Positions 59,594-64,000 of a stretch of 64,000 nt of DNA are shown here, piece by piece. Position 1 is the first letter of the stretch. Each line of letters begins with the position of its first letter. A program made the position numbers and the translations under genes. The stretch spans positions 4,743,151-4,807,150 of the forward strand of contig NZ_CP131914.1 of assembly GCF_040529045.1 (NCBI RefSeq). The letters run 5' to 3'. The notes under the pieces were generated by a model, which searched no databases, was not told the origin of the DNA, and saw only the letters and a list, made by a program, of their open reading frames with translations. The stretch is from Xanthomonas indica (GTDB taxonomy: Bacteria; Pseudomonadota; Gammaproteobacteria; Xanthomonadales; Xanthomonadaceae).

Positions 59594-62500
59594 ATGAACA
59601 TCTCCGCGCCCTTCATCCGCCGTCCCATCGGCACCGCGCTGCTGGCCATCGGCCTGTTCGTGATCGGCATGATGTGCTACCTGCGCCTGGGCGTGGCGGC
59701 GCTGCCGAACATCTCGATCCCGGTGATCTTCGTGCAGGCCAGCCAGGCCGGCGCCGACGCCGCGACCATGGCGTCCACGGTCACCGCGCCGCTGGAACGG
59801 CACCTGGGCCAGGTGCCCGGCATCGACACCATGCGGTCCTCCAGTTCGGAGGGGAACAGCCAGGTGTTCATGGTGTTCCAGAGCAACCGCAACATCGACT
59901 CGGCGGCGCAGGACGTGGAGAGCGCGATCAACGCCGCGCAGGCCGACCTGCCCTCCGGGCTGGCCACGCCGCGCTACCAGAAGGCCAACCCCAACGACGA
60001 CCCGGTCATCGCCATCGCCCTGACCTCGGACACGCAATCGGCCGACGAGCTGTACAACGTCGCCGATTCGCTGCTGGCGCAGCGCCTGCGCCAGATCAGC
60101 GGCGTGTCCTCGGTGGACATCGGCGGCGCCTCCACCCCGGCGGTGCGGGTGGACGTGAACCTGCGCGCGCTCAATGCCATGGGCCTGACCCCGGACGACC
60201 TGCGCAACGCGGTGCGCGCGGCCAACGTCACCTCGCCCACCGGCTTCCTCAGCGACGGCACCACCACCACCGCCATCGTCGCCAACGACGCGGTGGCCAA
60301 GGCCGCCGACTTCGGCCAGGTGGTGATCAGCCAGCAGCAGGGCCGCACGGTGCGCCTGCGCGACATCGCCAACGTCTACGACGGCCAGCAGGACGCCTAC
60401 CAGGCGGCCTGGTTCGGCGGCAAGCCGGCGGTGGTGATGTACGTGTTCACCCGCGCCGGCGCCAACATCGTGGAGACGGTGGACCGGGTCAAGGCCGAGA
60501 TCCCGATGCTGCGCACCTACCTGCAGCCGGGCACCAGGATGACGGCGTACTTCGACCGCACCCCGACCATCCGCGCCTCGCTCAACGAGGTGCAGGCCAC
60601 GCTGATGATCAGCCTGGCGATGGTGGTGCTAACCATGGCGCTGTTCCTGCGCCGGCTGGCGCCCACGCTGATCGCCGCGGCCACCGTGCCGCTGTCGCTG
60701 GCCGGCGCGGCGCTGGCGATGCACGTGATGGGCTTCACCCTCAACAACCTGAGCCTGCTGGCGCTGGTGATCGCGATCGGCTTCGTCGTCGACGATGCGA
60801 TCGTGGTCATCGAGAACATCATGCGCCACCTCGACGAAGGCATGTCGCGGCTGGAGGCGGCGCTGGCCGGTGCGCGCGAGATCGGCTTCACCATCGTCTC
60901 GATCACCGCCTCGCTGGTGGCGGTGTTCATTCCGATCCTGTTCGCCAGCGGCATGATCGGGGTGTTCTTCCGCGAGTTCACCGTCACCCTGGTGGCGGCG
61001 ATCTGCGTCTCGGCGGTGGTCTCGCTCACGCTCACCCCGGCGCTGTGCAGCCGCTTCCTGTCCGCGCACGCCGAACCGGAACGCCCCAGCCGCTTCGGCG
61101 CCTGGCTGGAGCGCATGCACGAACGCATGCTGCGCGTGTACACCGTGGCGCTGGACTTCTCGTTGCGCCACGCGCTGCTGCTGGCGCTGACCCCGCTGCT
61201 GCTGATCGTGGCCACGGTGTTCCTGGCCGGCGCGGTCAAGAAGGGCTCGTTCCCGGCGCAGGACACCGGCCTGATCTGGGGCCGCGCCACCTCCAGCGCC
61301 ACCGTGTCCTTCGCCGACATGGTCAGCCGCCAGCGCCGCATCACCGACATGCTGATGTCCGACCCGGCGGTGAAGATCGTCGGCGCGCGCCTGGGCAGCA
61401 GCCGCCAGGGTTCCAGCGCCAGCTTCAACATCGAACTCAAGCGCCGCGACGAAGGCCGCACCGACACCACCGCCGAGGTCCTGGCACGGCTCAGCGCCAA
61501 GGCCGACCGCTACCCCGACCTGCAGCTGCGCCTGCGCGCGATCCAGGACCTGCCCAGCGACGGCGGCGGCGGCACCAGCCAGGGCGCGCAGTACCGCGTC
61601 TCGCTGCAGGGCAACGACAACGCGCAGCTGCAGGAGTGGCTGCCGAAACTGCAGGCCGCGCTGAAGCAGAACCCCAAGCTGCGCGATGTCGGCACCGACG
61701 TGGACAACGCCGGCCTGCGCCAGAACATCGTCATCGACCGCGCCCTGGCCGCGCGCCTGGGCGTGTCGATCGGCGCCATCGACGGCGCGCTGTACGGCGC
61801 GTTCGGCCAGCGCCAGATCTCCACCATCTACTCCGACCTCAACCAGTACAGCGTGGTGGTCAACGCGCTGCCGGACCAGACCGCCACGCCGGCGGCGCTG
61901 AACCGCATCTACGTGCCCACCCGCAACGGCACGATGATCCCGCTGACGGCGGTGGCGCACCAGGTGCCGGGCCTGGCGCCGTCGCAGATCACCCACATGA
62001 ACCAGTACACGACCATGGACCTGAGCTACAACCTGGCCCCTGGCGTGAGCACCGGCGAGGGCGATGCGATCATCGCCGCCACCGTGGCCGGGCTGCGCAT
62101 GCCCGGCGACATCCGCATCGCCGATGGCGGCGGCTTCGGCGTGCAGCTGCAGCCGAACTCGATGCTGGTGCTGGTGCTGGCCGCGATCGTGGTGGTCTAC
62201 ATCGTGCTGGGCATGCTCTACGAGAGCCTGGTGCACCCGGTGACCATCCTCTCCACGCTACCGGCGGCCGGCATGGGCGCGCTGCTGGCGCTGTGGGTCA
62301 CCGGCACCGAACTGTCAGTGATCTCGATGATCGCCCTGGTGCTGCTGATCGGCATCGTCAAGAAGAACGCGATCATGATGATCGACTTCGCCCTGGTCGC
62401 CGAGCGCGAGCACGGCAAGACCCCGCTGGAAGCCGCGCGCGAGGCCTGCATCGTGCGCTTCCGCCCGATCATGATGACCACGATGGTGGCGATCCTGGCC

Positions 62501-62704
62501 GCGGTGCCGCTGGCCGTGGGCCTGGGCGAAGGCTCGGAACTGCGCCGCCCGCTCGGCATCGCGATGATCGGCGGCCTGCTGATCTCGCAGAGCCTGACCC
62601 TGCTCAGCACCCCGGCGCTGTACGTGATCTTCTCCTGCCTGCGCGAACGCTGGTACGCCCGCCGCGCGCGGCGGCGCGAGCGGCGCCAGCTGCGGGTGGC
62701 CTGA
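59594..62704 (+). CDS. mdtC: RND efflux permease, MdtC-like
   Basis: A 1036-residue RND permease of the same type as its upstream neighbour but clearly different in sequence. It begins MNISAPFIRRPIGTALLAIG. The proton-relay helix has GFVVDDAIVVIENIMRHLD, and the second half GIVKKNAIMMIDFALVAERE and VRFRPIMMTTMVAILAAVP. MdtB and MdtC form a B2C heterotrimer in E. coli, and the pair here probably does likewise. The ATG has no clear Shine-Dalgarno sequence because a heptamer array abuts it. No outer-membrane channel gene follows; a TolC-like protein must be encoded elsewhere. Confidence 0.92.
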   Translation: MNISAPFIRRPIGTALLAIGLFVIGMMCYLRLGVAALPNISIPVIFVQASQAGADAATMASTVTAPLERHLGQVPGIDTMRSSSSEGNSQVFMVFQSNRNIDSAAQDVESAINAAQADLPSGLATPRYQKANPNDDPVIAIALTSDTQSADELYNVADSLLAQRLRQISGVSSVDIGGASTPAVRVDVNLRALNAMGLTPDDLRNAVRAANVTSPTGFLSDGTTTTAIVANDAVAKAADFGQVVISQQQGRTVRLRDIANVYDGQQDAYQAAWFGGKPAVVMYVFTRAGANIVETVDRVKAEIPMLRTYLQPGTRMTAYFDRTPTIRASLNEVQATLMISLAMVVLTMALFLRRLAPTLIAAATVPLSLAGAALAMHVMGFTLNNLSLLALVIAIGFVVDDAIVVIENIMRHLDEGMSRLEAALAGAREIGFTIVSITASLVAVFIPILFASGMIGVFFREFTVTLVAAICVSAVVSLTLTPALCSRFLSAHAEPERPSRFGAWLERMHERMLRVYTVALDFSLRHALLLALTPLLLIVATVFLAGAVKKGSFPAQDTGLIWGRATSSATVSFADMVSRQRRITDMLMSDPAVKIVGARLGSSRQGSSASFNIELKRRDEGRTDTTAEVLARLSAKADRYPDLQLRLRAIQDLPSDGGGGTSQGAQYRVSLQGNDNAQLQEWLPKLQAALKQNPKLRDVGTDVDNAGLRQNIVIDRALAARLGVSIGAIDGALYGAFGQRQISTIYSDLNQYSVVVNALPDQTATPAALNRIYVPTRNGTMIPLTAVAHQVPGLAPSQITHMNQYTTMDLSYNLAPGVSTGEGDAIIAATVAGLRMPGDIRIADGGGFGVQLQPNSMLVLVLAAIVVVYIVLGMLYESLVHPVTILSTLPAAGMGALLALWVTGTELSVISMIALVLLIGIVKKNAIMMIDFALVAEREHGKTPLEAAREACIVRFRPIMMTTMVAILAAVPLAVGLGEGSELRRPLGIAMIGGLLISQSLTLLSTPALYVIFSCLRERWYARRARRRERRQLRVA

Positions 62705-62850
62705 AGGCCGGGAATCGGGAATAGAGAATGGGGAATCGGAAACGAGAGGAGCAAAGAGCGGTCATGCGCCGGTGAGGTGACAGCGGCAGAAACTGCATCA
62801 GTCACTCAACCCTCAAGCTGTTCCCATTCCCCATTCTCGATTCACCATTC
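62703..62850. repeat. Inverted heptamer arrays after mdtC
   Basis: GGCCGGGAATCGGGAATAGA with GAATGGGGAATCGG at about 62707-62740 faces CCCATTCCCCATTCTCGATTC and ACCATTCCC at about 62822-62851. This fills the 154-base gap between the converging mdtC and lipoprotein genes and could act as a transcript-end structure for both. Confidence 0.75.
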
Positions 62851-62858
62851 CCAGCTGT

Positions 62859-63533
62859 TCAACCACAGCCCTCCACGTAATCCACTTGCGGCGGCAGGCC
62901 CACGCGCCAGGCGATGGCCTTGCCGGCGGCGTCGGTCTCGAATACCAGCACGCCGGGCTGGCCGGACTCGCCGCGCACGCGCAGCACCTTCGCGCCTTCG
63001 ACGTACTTGTGCGGCTGTTCCTCCAGGCGGCCGGCATACAGCGCGCGCAGGTGCGCCAGGTCCATGCCGACCTTGCCGCCGCCCGGCGCGGTTTCCTTGG
63101 CGGTGCGCACGTCATAGCGCACCAGCGTGTCGTCTTCGACCATCAGACCGAACTGGTGGTTGTCCTTGGCCCAGCGCGGACGCAGCACGTAGCAGCTGCT
63201 GCCGGCGCTGGGCTGGCCGTCGAGTTCGCCGCCCCAGGCCGCACGTGCCTGCGCCGTGCTCATGCCCAGGCGCAGGTCGCCGTAGCCGTCGATGCGCGCC
63301 AGTTGCCGGTCCCCCGCCGCCAGCTCCGGCGGCAGCGCCGAGGCCGGGGCCCGTGCCGGCGGCACGTCGCCGTCGGGCTGGTCGATCTCCGGCGGCGGCA
63401 AGGCGCCGTCGTCGGCCGCGGCAGCGGCAGGTGCCGATGGCGCAGGAGGCGCGGCCGGCGGCGATGGCGGCGGCCGGTCGCAGGCGGCGAGCGCGAGCAG
63501 CAACACCGCCACGCCTGGTTGAATCGGCTTCAT
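62859..63533 (-). CDS. Lipoprotein of unknown function
   Basis: A 224-residue predicted lipoprotein. The lipobox is LAAC (C18) with aspartate at +2, which in enterobacteria keeps lipoproteins in the inner membrane. Residues 20-80 are a proline/alanine-rich spacer. The C-terminal domain (about 88-224) contains DLRLGMSTAQARAAWGGEL, CYVLRP and DTLVRYDV, with few cysteines, one at the very end (VEGCG) that may pair with C127 or so. This pattern resembles secreted proteins that sense or bind small ligands, but no family is recognised with certainty. ATG at 63533 gives a proper signal peptide. It converges on the efflux operon. Confidence 0.75.
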   Translation of the reverse strand: MKPIQPGVAVLLLALAACDRPPPSPPAAPPAPSAPAAAAADDGALPPPEIDQPDGDVPPARAPASALPPELAAGDRQLARIDGYGDLRLGMSTAQARAAWGGELDGQPSAGSSCYVLRPRWAKDNHQFGLMVEDDTLVRYDVRTAKETAPGGGKVGMDLAHLRALYAGRLEEQPHKYVEGAKVLRVRGESGQPGVLVFETDAAGKAIAWRVGLPPQVDYVEGCG

Positions 63534-63759
63534 CGCAGTTCCTCGCTGGACCAGCGCATAGGCTAGCGTGCATGCCCTCGCACTGCACGGCGGCGGCAAC
63601 ACGCCGCCGAGCACGCGCGGCTGCGCACCGCGTCCCGGACCAGGCGCTCGACCGCGCCGACGGCAAGGCGACTGTCGGCACCGACACGCCAGCGCATCGC
63701 ACCTGTCATCGGCATTTCACCGCGCTGCGCCACGCTGCGTGCCTACCGACCCCGCCGCC

Positions 63760-64000
63760 ATGCATCCGCGCAAGACCGCCCTCGCCCTTGCGGCACTGCA
63801 ATCGCATGATGCGCCGCTGGACATGCGCCAGCGACGCGTGCTGATCCTGGCCGACGGCCGGCGCAGTGTCGAGGAACTGACCACGCTGGGCGGCCGCGGC
63901 GCCGATGCGATCGTGCAGGGCCTGCTGCAGCAGGGCTACCTGGACGATGGCCGCAGCAGCGTCGCCATGCCGATGGCGACAAGCGCGCCGCCGTCATCGA
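63760..64000 (+). CDS. Unidentified protein, 5' part only
   Basis: An open frame from ATG 63760 to the window edge encodes 80 residues without a stop codon. It starts MHPRKTALALAALQSHDAP and continues with MRQRRVLILADGRRSVEELT and AIVQGLLQQGYLDD, which looks like a small winged-helix or tetratricopeptide-like helical module. Codon use is normal for the genome. I do not recognise the family, and the rest of the gene lies outside the window. Confidence 0.55.
   Translation, partial: MHPRKTALALAALQSHDAPLDMRQRRVLILADGRRSVEELTTLGGRGADAIVQGLLQQGYLDDGRSSVAMPMATSAPPSS

Noticed and set aside
55992..59597. A 1201-residue open frame overlapping mdtB in another phase.
   Set aside because: It has the arginine/alanine/glycine-rich composition of a shifted frame in GC-rich DNA and no domain, whereas the mdtB frame is full of RND motifs.

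Overview
The window is chromosomal DNA of a very GC-rich gammaproteobacterium, almost certainly Xanthomonas or a close relative in the Xanthomonadaceae. The evidence is the near-uniform GC-rich codon use, the gene neighbourhoods (lysM-def-fmt-rsmB, dprA-smg-topA-tsaC, ftsX-ftsE, rhlB/trx/rho, monomeric icd-aceK), the GYF_2 (DUF4339) and DUF4124-like proteins, and the intergenic palindromes built on TAGGAGCGGCTTCAGCCGCG. I saw no tRNA, rRNA, CRISPR array, transposase or prophage. Nearly everything looks like vertically inherited core genome, so the main interest lies in intergenic signals and a few unusual domain architectures.

Layout. 1-2.2 kb: a translationally coupled pair of membrane PH-domain proteins. 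2.2-8.3 kb (minus strand): a lipopolysaccharide assembly block, with a CDP-glycerol glycerophosphotransferase-like enzyme, a WaaE-like GT2, an O-antigen-ligase-like protein, a GT-B glycosyltransferase and an ArnT-like transferase. 8.3-12.6 kb: rsmB, fmt and def on the minus strand, divergent from a secreted LysM protein. 12.7-19.7 kb: dprA, smg, two GYF_2 proteins, topA and tsaC. 20.1-21.6 kb: two secreted DUF4124-like proteins. 21.7-28 kb: a short-chain dehydrogenase with a decayed copy of its own 3' end beside it, a small lipoprotein, sppA, a MATE exporter and a DUF3106-like membrane protein. 28.0-28.66 kb: an unusually AT-rich gap with an inverted pair of perfect DnaA boxes, followed by priA. 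31.2-35.1 kb: a VanW/glycosyltransferase-like fusion, a type II NADH dehydrogenase-like flavoprotein and a TRIC-like channel. 35.2-41.4 kb (minus strand): rpoH, ung, a two-receiver response regulator, ftsX, ftsE and rhlB. 41.6-44.9 kb: trx, rho with a long disordered N-terminus, and a four-repeat membrane protein. 45-50.2 kb (minus strand): a secreted TonB-like protein, aceK and monomeric icd. 50.7-54.5 kb (minus strand): a lipoprotein, a LysM protein, queF and a secreted M20 amidohydrolase. 54.8-62.7 kb: an MdtABC-like RND efflux operon with two different permeases and no outer-membrane channel in view. The end holds a lipoprotein and the 5' part of an unidentified gene cut by the window edge.

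Regulation readable from the sequence. rpoH has an extracytoplasmic sigma-E-type promoter (GGAACTT, 16 bases, GTCCAA). The rho leader is strikingly rich in C and poor in G, as expected of a rut site for autogenous termination. A 12-bp perfect palindrome containing TATAGT lies between the divergent lysM and def genes. Several intrinsic terminators can be placed. Two repeat families occupy the intergenic gaps: the REP-like TAGGAGCGGCTTCAGCCGCG palindromes, and arrays of a GGGAATC-type heptamer that recur as inverted pairs, including one inside the RND efflux operon. No single obviously new multi-gene system stands out. The best leads are the DnaA-box hairpin locus upstream of priA, the VanW-Cys-cluster-glycosyltransferase fusion, and the heptamer inverted arrays.
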